A stretch of 64,000 bases of DNA from Chrysophaeum taylorii (GCA_029834535.1 JAQMWT010000314.1:682001-746000), one strand, 5' to 3'. Shown: positions 14,701-24,504, numbered from the stretch's first letter. The notes: a model not told the origin generated them from the sequence alone. Program-made: numbers and translations.

Positions 14701-15451
14701 GCTCAGCGTGCAGTGGAAACAGCGGTGCCATCCTTATCGGTTCTGGTGCCGCGACCGGTGGGCGTGGCGGTTTAGTCAGCATCACCGTCGGAAGTGGAAC
14801 GAGTGGCGCGGGAGGTGCCGTATACATTTCGGGCGGGCAATCAGCAGCAACAACGGGAGGCTCGGTGCGTTTGTTGTCCTTATTGTTGTTGTATTCGTAC
14901 GTGTGACGTCTGCCACTACGCAGGTCACGTTGAAGCCTGGCGCGTCGACCTCTGGTACCGATGGGTCTCTCTACATCACGAACCCGACGACGGCCGCGGC
15001 CGTCGTAACCGTCAGTTCGAGCCAATTTGGAGTGTCGACGACAACGGTTTCAATCACGGCGACATCAACCATCACCATCGACTCGTCCACGACATTGACG
15101 CTCACTGGTACGAATGGAGTCACGTTCAGTTCTTCCTACGTATACGGTTTCGAGACGGGCTCCGGGACCGTCAGCAGTTCGGCGGTCTCCGTCGCGGCGA
15201 TGGCTGGGTCGATCACGTCGGATAGTGGGTCTTTGCTCGCCGGTAGCTCAACACAGACGTTTACGCTCACCAATTCCCGAATACTGGCAACAAGCTTGCT
15301 CTTCGTCCATACGAAGTCGTCGTGCACGAACGGCTACGTAATCGTCACGGAGGCAAGTCCCTCTGCGGGTTCGGCGAGCATCACGGTCCTCAATCTTGGA
15401 TCGGCGTGCACGGATGCGTACACATTAGGGTTTATCGTCATCAACGCATGA
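3..15451 (+). CDS. Giant glycine/serine-rich beta-solenoid-like repeat protein (3' part, 5' end outside window)
   Basis: The open frame enters from the left edge and runs to 14864. A 59-nt intron (14865-14923, GTGCGT...CTACGCAG, phase 0) joins it to a second exon, 14924-15451, ending in TGA; without splicing the frame would stop at 14906. The visible part is about 5,130 residues. The repeat unit is 91 residues (273 nt), made of six 15-16 residue rungs of the kind GRSTVATGGSIVVSS, GEGTATSSGSVFITS, NAGVAGTSGSLVFSS. Alternating small residues with a hydrophobic beta-strand in each rung suggests a long beta-solenoid. The last ~175 residues are not repeated, are Thr/Ser/Val-rich and contain a paired-Cys segment (SCTNGYV...SACTDAY), giving a distinct C-terminal cap. 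I infer an extracellular or surface structural or adhesive role; no catalytic motif is visible. N-terminus and any signal peptide lie outside the window. Confidence 0.85.
9092..11162 (+). repeat. Second higher-order tandem duplication, 1092 nt (4 x 273)
   Basis: Sequence at about 9092-10070 is repeated at about 10184-11162, an offset of exactly 1092 nt, again a whole number of 273-nt units. It is a different duplication from the 2184-nt block, so this gene has expanded by several independent frame-preserving events. Confidence 0.85.
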
Positions 15452-15634
15452 TGAATAGGACAACTTCGTGCACGAATGGCTACGTCGCAATCGTCACAGA
15501 GGCGAAGTTATTTTAAGTCCCTCTGCGGGTTCGGCGAGCATCACGGTCCTTTATCTTGGATCGGCGTGCACGGATGCGTACACATTAGTACGTTTTTTAA
15601 TAGTCATCTACGCGTAATGTATAGGATTAGTCTT
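15304..15634 (+). repeat. Imperfect tandem duplication of the gene's 3' end
   Basis: About 150 bp covering the last coding part and stop of the giant gene (about 15311-15460) is followed directly by a diverged copy (about 15463-15629) with shared stretches such as CGGCGTGCACGGATGCGTAC. The second copy has an early in-frame TAA after a small insertion and lies downstream of the true stop. It probably sits in the 3' UTR or is a non-coding remnant. Confidence 0.75.
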
Positions 15635-17249
15635 TAACTCTTTACTCGCGCAAACGCCGCCGTTGTGCGGATTTTGGCCACGAAAGAAAGAAGACGGTTT
15701 TGCGTACCGAACCTTATTCGCTACTGGTAGGAACACACGCGTACACACTTATCTCTCTGCCGCCGTACTCGGGTGGCTGTTGCAGCGCGTGGGGAGGAGC
15801 AGACCGGTTTGCGCGAAAAACCAAAAAAATTGAAGACCGTGGCGAGTACTCGGACGGAAGAAAACAAGCAATGCTGTTATTTAAAAGAGCGTTTGAGAAG
15901 AAACAGCGAACACTCTCATCATTGGCAGCGTGCTTACCACACACTGTCCTGGCCAAGGAGTAAGATGGAATAAAGCCGCAGTATTCAAGGTCGCAAGCTG
16001 CGGCACGAAGCATAGACTACTCGCGACGAATTTTCACATTATTCAAACAGGAATTTAGCGCCGAATCCGACTCCTGACGAGAGTTTCATCGCCAGAAGGC
16101 GAACTTCTTCGTTTGAGACGACGGCCCTCAACACGATCTTTGGTGGAATTCGAACTCGAAGCGAGACTCGACGAAAAAAAGAAAACCACACCGTAATAGG
16201 CCAAGAGATAGCGCTGCTGCGAATAGCAATCGCGCATGTGCTGACACACGGCGGGATTTCCCCAGCACGTTATTTTGGACAAAACGGACGGCGTTTTCCC
16301 AATACCCGTCGTTGAATGGCATGAATCACCAACGGTCGCGCGCGACGCGATATCAGACATTCTCCGCACAAGCGAATCGAATTCAAATATACGACATGAC
16401 TGCGGAACATAAGCTAGGTCGGTTGATGGAGCGTTTGCTCCGCCCATAGCGTGGAGTCGACAACATAAGGATAATCTGTCAATAAATGTAGAGCAGAGCG
16501 TTTGAGTGGAACGAACGCTCATGCCGCGTTGCCAAGTCTTAGAGGCAAGCAAGCGCCACATGGACAGTGTCATGTTGTCTGGCACCGTTCGCGCAGTCTG
16601 TTTGGCTTCGAGGCGGTGTGGTTGAAGTACCAAAGCTTGTTTTAAAGACAATTGACGTGCCCTGAGTCGAGGATAATTAAGGAGTGTAAAGAGGATAAAT
16701 AAATGAGACTGAAGCGTAGTTTGGTAACAAAAAGCACCCCCCCCCCCCAAAAAAAAAGACAATAATGTGCTAAATTCAACAATACTTGCGACCAAGCTAG
16801 TAAACAGCGCATTCATCGTCATCCTGACGGCAATGAACACGGGCGAGCAGTGCTGCCCACCGCGGTTCGGCGTTCGGAGTTGACGTCGTGCAGTTGGTTA
16901 CAACGGACATCGATGATAGGCTGTGTATCCACCATTAGAATTCATAATGTCCTTCATCCACAGTAGAGAGCTCTGGCGAAGTGATTTTGTGCACATGGTT
17001 TGCTGCAATAATAAATAAGTTACTTCCTTTTTGTTCAAAGGGGAACTTTCAAATTCGACTGCTGAAAGAAAGTAGGGGGCACGCACGGCAGGTTCCGTGG
17101 GGGCTGTGCGCGCGGGTGCCGGGCTGTGGTGGGTTGCGTGGAGACGTGAGGGACGCCTCGAAGGCGGAACCGTGGGTTGTTGTTGTTTTTATTATGGTTT
17201 GCAACTCCCAGGCTCAAAGAGCCCCCAGAATGGATGATCGCTCAAGGGG
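15635..17249. other. Intergenic region without a supported gene
   Basis: Open frames are short or AT-biased, without the high GC3 of the neighbouring genes. A homopolymer run of C followed by A lies at about 16737-16757. No RNA gene, repeat family member or convincing promoter was recognised. Confidence 0.5.
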
Positions 17250-18123
17250 TGGGCGAAGACCGCTTCCAGGGGGGAGGACAACGAGATACTGGGCGGGGGG
17301 GTAGCGACCCCCCAGCGCTAAAATTTCAAGCTGAGGGGCTGGGGTTCCTGGCCGCGCACCTACGCCTACGCGCCTGTCTCTAGCTCTCGCTAGTCGCGAA
17401 GAGGTCTCATATGCGAGGGTAAACCTGCCTTGCTTACCAGTCGCCCCAGTCTTCAGAGCTAACGCGAGGGTTAACCTGCCTTGCATGCCAGGCGCCCCCG
17501 TCTTCAGAGCTACCATTCGACGGACCGCCGCTAACTCAGGCTCGGCGGCTCTGTCGGGGGGGAGCGCCTCTGAGAGCCTCGCGCTCTTCTCGGGCACGGG
17601 CGTTGAAGGCTCGGAGGATCAGAGGGAGCGCCGCTGCAGAGAGATCACTGTGCCGTAGCCAAAGGCGCGACTCCGAGCCGTAATACACGGCGAGGTACTG
17701 AATGCGACCTGCAAGTTTTCGGCTCGGACCGCCTGCTTTCTGCATTTTCAGGGATGCGAAGATCTGCCGCGATGCATGAGGGGCATGCCCCCCAAGGTCA
17801 AAGCGGGAGGAGTTCGCCCTGAGCACTCGAGGTGTGCACGCACCCGTGGGGCTTCTTTCCTCGTGGTTACCGCCCTCACGCCAAAACCCTCCCCCCAGCC
17901 AAAAATGCCCTGCTGGTCTGTAGCTTGACGAGTAGAAGCTGTCTGGCGCAGCAATGCCAGTCGTCCCGGGCGGGGGGGCCCGAGACCCCCAAAGACGCCA
18001 CCACGGAGACAAGCAAGCTCGAGGGAGGAGGTCGCCGACCCCCTAGGGCTTAATTTTTCTCCGTGCTGGGGGGGGGGGTGTTTTGTCGTGTCCTCGCCCC
18101 CCCCGGGAAGCGGTCTTCGCCCA
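17250..18123. mobile_element. MITE-like element with 18-bp terminal inverted repeats
   Basis: The left end TGGGCGAAGACCGCTTCC (17250-17267) is matched by its exact reverse complement at 18106-18123. About 870 bp lie between, with no transposase frame, so it looks like a non-autonomous DNA element. Inside, a roughly 51-bp direct repeat (about 17413-17515) contains the shared string AACCTGCCTTGC. The right half is found again at 42087-42469. A CAAGGG string occurs close to both ends but not directly against them, so a target-site duplication is unproven. Confidence 0.6.
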
Positions 18124-18652
18124 GCCAAGGGAAGAGAAACACGAAAAGGAGAGAAAACCAAAGATGGCCGCATAGAACTGCGATGGAGAAAGTAAAACTT
18201 CCCGCGGAATGGGCGAGCCAGGAGCTATAGCCAGAGAGCGGCCGCGACGGTGACGACGGCGCTAGGGCGACAAGCGCGGATGGAGGAGGGGTTCTATTTG
18301 CTATTCCTGCATCGTTGTTTTTGCTCTAGAATGTGCCTCTCTCTCAACATGAGAGGCTCAGGATGTGGCAAGAACGCGTGGTCCGACGACACAATGTCAG
18401 CCGGGCTTCGGGGGGTGGGAGAATCGTCGCGACGATCGGCCAGTAGAATTCGCGGAAATGAATGACCACGATATCTAGATAGTCTCGCTCCTCGGCAAGC
18501 CGCATCGCCTAGGGACCTGCCTTTTCGTCGACGCGTCGGAGGTGATGGGCGTACTCTCTTAGCGCTCGCGTTTATTTCTAGTTTGGCGATCGAGCGGGGA
18601 GTGGTTCGGCGTCGCGAGATACTTTGCGGTTAGCAACTCTCATATAGGTTCG

Positions 18653-19133
18653 CTACCAGAACACGAATATGATGATGATGAGGCGGATGTCGATAGAGAG
18701 GGCCTGGACGATGGTTCCCAAAAAGTGTCGCGACGGAGACGAGGCGACCGAGGCGGCGTCGTGCGACAATTTTGAGGCGAAGAGGTACGAGCTGAGATCG
18801 TTGACGAGCGCGGCGGCGGTCGTCGGATTCTAGGGGGAGTTTTTGGCAAGGGAAAATAAATACCTGTCGCCGAGGCTCTCGGCGGCGGCGATGTGAGACG
18901 GGAACGACGAACCGGGCGCGAGTTCGAGCCCGAATAAAAGGGGTAACGATGGGCTGCGGTGCCGCGCGGGCCGTAAATCTACGTACGCGCCGCCCTGTCG
19001 CGTCGAGGAGGCTCTCCGCCAAGTCGCAACAACCCTCGTCGCGAGCCAAAGTGTCGAGAAATGCCGCTCGCAAAATTTCTTCAACGTTCACCAAGAAAGA
19101 AAAAGCCCGTTGAACGGATTGGATTGTACCTTC
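18653..19133 (-). pseudogene. Unresolved minus-strand gene or gene remnant
   Basis: Two stretches on the minus strand look coding by composition. One at about 19000-19120 reads VEEILRAAFLDTLARDEGCC. One at about 18653-18829 has high GC3, includes NPTTAALVNDLSSYLF and ends with a hydrophobic tail and TAG at 18653. A GTATTT...CCCTAG segment (34 nt) directly precedes the second stretch and could be a very short intron; a similar 33-nt GTACGT...CCGCAG segment lies upstream. No combination of these gives one convincing frame through the middle, and I see no start codon before the divergent gene at 19180. I do not recognise the product. It may be a real gene with tiny introns, a decayed one, or one carrying a sequence error. 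Confidence 0.35.
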
Positions 19134-19179
19134 AAGGTCTGCCGATCTTGGAGGAGTCGAGTCGAGTCGAGTCGAAGAG

Positions 19180-19914
19180 ATGGGTCGGGTGTGGGTCGTC
19201 GTGGTGTGCGTGATGAGCGGCGTGCTCGGCGGGCCATTCACGAAGAAGAAGGAGGAGGAGGAGACGTCGTACAAAAAGCTCGCGCGCGAGGCGTTTGAGG
19301 CGGCGAACTCTGACGATTTCGACGCTGCGGCGACGCTGAGCGAGATTCGGCGGAATCCTGCAGTGCAGGAGAAGATGCGGGCCATGCTGCGGGACCCCGA
19401 GGCCATCAAGGAGTTGAGCGAATTGATGCAGGATCCGACGTTCAAGGCGCAGGTGGAGGCTTTCGCGGGGAACCCGGAAGTTGCCGCGCAGCTGAGGAAA
19501 AAGGGACCGGCAGCTTTTGTGGAGGAGGGCTCGCCTTCTGACCGCGTGAGGAGAGCGGCGGCCGCCAAGGCGACGGCCGACTTGGAGTACGAGAGATACG
19601 CGAGCCAGTTTTCCGGCGAGCAGAACGCTGCCATCGGGCTCCGGTCGTTGTTGGACGCCGCCAAGGATCAGGACGTTCTCGCCGATGCTCTTAACGATCT
19701 CAACGATCCCGACATGATGACGGCTGCCAAGGAGATGATGTCCGATCCCGACTTTCAGAAGGAAATGCGTCGCATGATGGACCAGCCCGAGATGCGGAAG
19801 ATTCTCGAGGCCTCGAGGAGTATGATGGCCGAGGTGGCGAAAGACCCCTCCAAAATGAAAGACCTTCAAGACCGCGTCGCCGCTCTCACGGCCGCCTCCC
19901 GCGCCGAACTCTGA
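19180..19914 (+). CDS. Secreted-type protein with two STI1 (Hsp-binding) modules
   Basis: The frame encodes 244 residues without introns. The first ~18 residues (MGRVWVVVVCVMSGVLGG) form a hydrophobic signal-peptide-like segment, followed by a Lys/Glu-rich linker. Two helical modules rich in D-P/N-P turns follow at about residues 57-100 (NPAVQEKMRAMLRDPE...DPTF...GNPEV) and 175-230 (DPDMMTAAKEMMSDPDFQKE...DPSKM). They match the pattern of STI1/DP domains of Hop, ubiquilin, HIP and plastid Tic40, which bind chaperones or hydrophobic clients. No TPR or ubiquitin-like domain is present. A co-chaperone of the secretory pathway or a plastid-related compartment is an inference from the N-terminus. 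Its start faces the unresolved minus-strand gene 46 bp upstream. Confidence 0.75.
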   Translation: MGRVWVVVVCVMSGVLGGPFTKKKEEEETSYKKLAREAFEAANSDDFDAAATLSEIRRNPAVQEKMRAMLRDPEAIKELSELMQDPTFKAQVEAFAGNPEVAAQLRKKGPAAFVEEGSPSDRVRRAAAAKATADLEYERYASQFSGEQNAAIGLRSLLDAAKDQDVLADALNDLNDPDMMTAAKEMMSDPDFQKEMRRMMDQPEMRKILEASRSMMAEVAKDPSKMKDLQDRVAALTAASRAEL

Positions 19915-20126
19915 TAGATGATAATATGTGATTGCGCCCCCTGCTTTTTTCGGAAAAGAAAATTTCATAATAGTTATTAATAATAACTCTTAACAGAAAA
20001 AAAAGAAGAAGCGTGTCGTTGTTGTTGTTGATCTTCTTCGCGTTGTTGGCGAGAGGGTTCGAGGAGGCGACCGACCTCTCGGATGGATGGCCCTCTCCGG
20101 GCGCGAGAAGCACTAGAGCATCATCA

Positions 20127-21202
20127 TGGCGCTCCACCCGAAGTAGTTGTCGTTGTACAAGAGCAGCAGCAGTTTGAGCTTGAGGAAGCAAGCACCTCGA
20201 GGTCGACGACGGTTACTTCGACAAGTTCTTAGTCAGCACGCCGTGCTTGTTCGAAAGCGAAACGAGGGCCATCTCGCGGGGCGAGATGACCCTCGAGGGC
20301 AACAACGATACCTTCCTCCTCCCGGGAACCGTCGAGGAGATCGAATCGAGCCGCGGTAGGCTGGACGCCCTCGTCGATAGCGGCGGCGGCGGCGGTTTGC
20401 GCGAGAAATACAGAGAATTCGTTCCGAAATTCGTGCAGTCGCCGCACGACTTAATCCTCGACGCGGAGGTCTACGCGACCGATCCGGTGTCGGCGGAGAT
20501 GCTCTTTACCGACGACGGCAGGAGCCGAGTGATTTCGTACTGTTGCGGCGGCGATCCGGCGTGGTGCCGGGACGAGGCCTAGACGCGGTCGTCGGACGGT
20601 GGGGCAAGAGTTACGACCACTCGCTCGGCCTTTTGTTTCCTGACAAGAAGATAAGAACCAACTTGTCCTCGGGGGTCCCCCGGGACTGGTGCGCGATCGC
20701 GGCGACGCCGCAGACGCTCAACACGGTCGTCGTCGGTCGGGCGATCCTCGCGAGACTCGAGAAAGTCTACACCGTGGAAGAAGAGATGCCCGTTGGATTC
20801 TCGACGAGAGGACGCCGACCGGGGTAAGAAAGACCGTGGTGGATTCGCCTCGCGATGTCGGCGCTTCACGGAATATTTATTCTCTTTACAACGCATTTTT
20901 TTCTTCTCGGACGCTGGGATTTTATTTTATTTTATTTTGTTTTCTCAAAAAGGCGGCTGGACGACTTTATAGTCGCCCCAACGCGACACACGCTGTCAGC
21001 GGCACTCAGTTCGCCGATCTGCAGGAGCATCATTATTTTGAGGGGGGTATTGAGAAGGCCGCGAGGGCTCGCGCGATCCTTGCCGCCAGGCCGTCGCCGC
21101 CCCACTTTTTTGTCTGAGGCCACGACGAAACCGGCCTCGCACCTGGCCGACCTCGTCGCCCACAAGTGCGGCCTGGCCTTCCCGGGACATGATATCGTCT
21201 AG
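20127..21202 (+). CDS. Unrecognised plus-strand gene, exon structure unresolved
   Basis: Three stretches have coding composition. 20190-20581 includes GNNDTFLLPGTVEEIESSRG and KYREFVPKFVQSPHDLI. 20585-20823, in another frame, includes DWCAIAATPQTLNTVVVGRA. 20953-21202 ends KCGLAFPGHDIV and TAG. A GTAAGA...AAAAAG intron (20824-20952, 129 nt) joins the last two in frame. The change of frame near 20580 is unexplained: a missed intron, a sequence error or decay are all possible. A second reading of the last part (FADLQEHHYFEGG..., stop at 21115-21117) is also plausible. The start ATG at 20127 is a guess; it meets a stop six codons on unless a short intron follows. No family was recognised. The gene converges on the ankyrin gene, with 153 bp between their stops. 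Confidence 0.4.
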
Positions 21203-21355
21203 TTTTTTGTTGGGGAAAAGGCAACGAGACTACACGCGTCCCTCTTCTTCTTGTTCTTAAGTCCGTCGTCGTCGTCCTCGTCGTCGCGAGCACGATGATA
21301 ATAATAAGAAGGGCGCGATATGGAGCAGTCGGGGTGGTCATCATGACTTTTGTCG

Positions 21356-22781
21356 TCAGATGTTGAGGGCGAGTCGGTCCCGGCCTGACTTGCGGAACTC
21401 TTCCACCGCGCCGCGCTGTCGCAGGAGCTGGAGGATGGTCGCGTGGCCCCGGTTGGCGGCGAATTCGACCTAAGAGGTAGGAGCGTGCGCACAATTCGAA
21501 CAAAAAACGCACGGCGGTGAGACCGCAGGGGTCGCGGGCGTCGATGTCGATAACGAGGGCGCGGGCGGCGGCCGAATCGAGGAGCGCGACGGCGGCGTCC
21601 CGCGCCCGGACGGCGCAGCAGGCCCAGAATATGGAGCGGTGGTCGTCGTCGACGACGGTGGGATCTGCGCCGGCGCGGACGAGGTAAGCGACGACCTTGG
21701 CTTGGTCGGCGACGGCGGCCGCGTAGAGCGGAGTCCGGCCGACCGCGTCGCGTTTCTCGACGTCGGCGCCCGCGCGCTCCACGAGGTGCGCGACGACGTC
21801 GAGGCGGCCTTCTTCCGAAGCTATGGTGAGCGCCGTGTAGCCGTCCTGGGGATCGGCGACGTCGACGTCGATATTCGAGAGGTGACGTTTGACCGCGAGG
21901 ACGTCGCCCGCTTCGGCGGCCGAGAGGAGCGCCCGGACTCGCGGCGGAGCGAGGTTTGGCGACATCGAGAGCGACCGGCGTTCGCGCCTCGATTGGTAAG
22001 GCGACGCGCGAGATTGGTGCGAAATGAGCGGCGTGCGCGGCGGCGTGTGCGGATCGAACTTCCTGCCCGAGATCATCACGACCGGCCTCGGCGACGCCGC
22101 CGCCGCCGCGACGACTTTACTGTCGGGGGTCGCGGGCGTCGGGAGGGCGGGTGTCTCGCGCTTTCCCCGTTTTGGCGGCGAGAGCACGGGAAGAGGGGGA
22201 GCGGCCGCCTCGTCCTCCCGCTTCCGCGCCGTCTTCCCCCGCGTCGGCGAGATCAGCTTGTTTTCGTCGTTGATCGGTCGGACCGGATCCTTCGAGTTCG
22301 GAAGCTTCGGCTTTTCTTCGAGCCACGCGATGTCGTTGGCCGCCGTCGCCGCAGCGAATCCCGGGGGCGGACCGAAGAGCAGCGACCCCCGCTCCGACGG
22401 CGTCACGCTTCGGGACGTTTCGAAGCCCGCCTCGTCGTCGTCGTCGTCGTCGACCGGATCGACGATCCGAGGGACGCACGCCTCGTCGAGGGGCGTCACC
22501 TCGCGCCAGGTCGATGCCTTGGCCTCCCGCCGCCGCCGCGTAAACGGCCGCAACCGACTCAGCCCCCCCCCGAATCGAGGACGATCCACCGACGCGACCG
22601 ACGCGTCGTCGTCGTCGGCCGACCGACGACGACGGTGCAGGAAGAAGTGACGCTTCTTCGACGCCTCGGGGGCCGTCTCGAGCGTCCACATCTCCTGGCT
22701 CCACCCCTCGTCCCGACGCTGCTGCTCGGGTTTTTTGAACGCCCCCGTCACGCGCGCGACGCCCTTGCTCAGCAGACCCAT
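21356..22781 (-). CDS. Ankyrin-repeat protein with long disordered N-terminus
   Basis: Two exons on the minus strand: 22781-21513 (423 codons from ATG) and 21469-21356 (37 codons plus TGA), separated by a 43-nt intron (21512-21470, GTGCGT...CTCTTAG, phase 0). Splicing restores the last ankyrin repeat as DPCGLTA joined to VEFAANRGHATILQLLRQ, which supports the model; unspliced, the frame runs on into low-complexity sequence. The 460-residue product has an Arg/Asp/Pro/Ser-rich, apparently disordered N-terminus (about 1-275) and about five ankyrin repeats (about 280-450, e.g. DGYTALTIASEEGRLDVVAH, GRTPLYAAAVADQAKVVAYL). Ankyrin repeats mediate protein binding; partner and location cannot be read from sequence. 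The start is 134 bp downstream of the kinesin stop on the same strand. Confidence 0.8.
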
Positions 22782-22914
22782 CGTTTTGTTTGCTCTTTGT
22801 TTGTTTTCCGCACTTTTCCCGCGCTCCTCTCCCCTTTTTGAAACCAAACCACAAAGCAAAAAAGCCGCCGTTTGAAAAAAAAAAACAACAATTTCAACGA
22901 TTATACTACTACTA

Positions 22915-24504
22915 CTACTTTCTCCTTGTTCTTCGAAGATCCTTCTGCCGCGCCGCGAAGCGCTCGACGTCGGCCCGCGCAGCCGTGAGGTCCCGGTACG
23001 CGGTGCGGTACTCGGCCTTGACGCTCTCGAGCCGCCGCGATACGACCTCTTTCGCTTCCTCATTCTCCTCGCTCGAAAGCCGGGCGACGAGGACGTCGAT
23101 CGCCCTCTTCGCGTTGTTCACGTCAGAGGCCGCCTGCTGCGCGCGGGCCCTGCTCGATCGGACCGACCGCTTGCACGCGGCGAGCTCGACCTCATCAAAA
23201 TCATAGTCCTTTTTGTTGTTGTTGCCTTGGGACGCCGCCGCCTTTGCCAGAGAGACGCGGTTTTCCGACGACGAGCGGGGGGCGACGGCCGCCTCGCGCA
23301 ACGCGGCGAAGACGGCCCGCACCTGCGCCACGGTGGCCACCGGCGGCACGCAGTCCGGGTCCGCCAGGTAGGCGGTCGCGTCGGCCATCGCCCTCTTGTG
23401 CTCTTCGTCGCCGAGCCGCGCGTACGAGTACGTCGGCGGCGACGTCAACAAGTCGCGCGCGGCGAGCTCCTCGCGGAGCGCGTCGATCTCCCGGCGCATC
23501 TTTGCCGCGGCGAGGTGCTGAGCGGCGGCGGCGGCGGCGTTTCCCCCGTCCTCCTCCTCCTCCTCCCGCGAGATGCGGCCCATGCGCGCGGCGAAGCGCA
23601 GCGTCGCGACCGTCTGGTCGACGTGCGCGGGATCCGGCCAGAGGCACGCGACGAGCGTCGCGCGCGCACCCCCGAGCGATTCCTTCAGGAGGTGCGTGAG
23701 CTTGCTCGAGCGATAGGGAACGTGGTCCCTTTTGTCGGCGAGCGCGATCACCACCTGCTCGAGAAAGCTCAGGCTCTTGTTGATGTAGCTCGCCTCGCGC
23801 GCGGTCTGAGCGCGCGACGCCGCGGTGCTCTTGACGCGCTCCGAGCCCGCGAGGTCCACCAATTCGAGCTTGCTACGACACGCTCCAAACGCAACGTGCG
23901 CCGTGACGATCAGGTGCGAGCGGCTCGACGCCGCGTTCATCGAATGACTCCCTACGGCGCGCGCGACCTCGGCCTCGTAGAGCAACTCGAGCGCTTCTGC
24001 CGTCGACGAAGCAGCGGCCGTCGAGAGCCCGGCGACCCTCACGCCCGCGGTCGTCTCGCTCACCTGGAGCTCCGTCTTGCCGTCGCCCAACAAATCAACC
24101 ACCGAATCGTTGTAGACCTCGACGAAGCTCAGCCGAACCTCCCCGGGGCTCCCCGCGCGCCGTCGTCGCGCCGCGACCTCGTACAGCTGCTCGACAGCGC
24201 GCGGCACGAGTCCCCGGTCCTCGCTCGTAGTCCCCTCCGGACCCAAAATCGTGTGCGTCTTACCGCTCCCCGTCTGTCCGTACGCGAGCAGCAGCGCGTT
24301 CTTACCCTCGAGAACGCGCTCGATCAGCGGCAATCCCTCGCCTTGGAACACGTCGCGCTGCGACGTATCGCAGTCGTAGATCCGATCCACGCGGAACCGG
24401 ACCTCCTCCTTGCTCCGAGGCCTCACCACGACACTCTCCTGCTCAGCCCGCACGCACGACGAATTCGCCGGCCGCAACCGTACCGTGATTCGGATCGACC
24501 ACAT
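22915..24504 (-). CDS. Kinesin motor protein, kinesin-9 (KIF9/KIF6)-like
   Basis: Single-exon gene for 529 residues. The motor domain starts at the N-terminus and shows the P-loop GQTGSGKT (residues ~76-83), switch I NAASSRSH (~190) and switch II DLAGSE (~217). The block YINKSLSFLEQVVIALADKR and the following HVPYRSSKLTHLLKESLGG match the kinesin-9 signature rather than kinesin-1. The motor is followed by a Glu-rich linker, a helical segment containing VATVAQVRAVFAALREA, resembling the region after the motor in KIF9, and a coiled coil to the end. Kinesin-9 proteins work in cilia and flagella (central pair and axoneme), so the organism probably has a flagellated stage. At 529 residues it is shorter than typical KIF9, mainly in the tail. 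Confidence 0.85.
   Translation of the reverse strand: MWSIRITVRLRPANSSCVRAEQESVVVRPRSKEEVRFRVDRIYDCDTSQRDVFQGEGLPLIERVLEGKNALLLAYGQTGSGKTHTILGPEGTTSEDRGLVPRAVEQLYEVAARRRRAGSPGEVRLSFVEVYNDSVVDLLGDGKTELQVSETTAGVRVAGLSTAAASSTAEALELLYEAEVARAVGSHSMNAASSRSHLIVTAHVAFGACRSKLELVDLAGSERVKSTAASRAQTAREASYINKSLSFLEQVVIALADKRDHVPYRSSKLTHLLKESLGGARATLVACLWPDPAHVDQTVATLRFAARMGRISREEEEEDGGNAAAAAAQHLAAAKMRREIDALREELAARDLLTSPPTYSYARLGDEEHKRAMADATAYLADPDCVPPVATVAQVRAVFAALREAAVAPRSSSENRVSLAKAAASQGNNNKKDYDFDEVELAACKRSVRSSRARAQQAASDVNNAKRAIDVLVARLSSEENEEAKEVVSRRLESVKAEYRTAYRDLTAARADVERFAARQKDLRRTRRK

Noticed and set aside
16055-16840. A 261-codon minus-strand frame with a poly-Gly stretch
   Set aside because: Crosses a C/A homopolymer run, lacks GC3 bias and resembles nothing known.
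20190-20581. A GINS-subunit or cyclophilin identity for the unrecognised gene
   Set aside because: Only a few short look-alike strings; no diagnostic motif set.
21639-22841. A 400-codon Arg-rich frame opposite the ankyrin gene
   Set aside because: Antisense shadow; the minus strand has clear ankyrin repeats and a supported intron.
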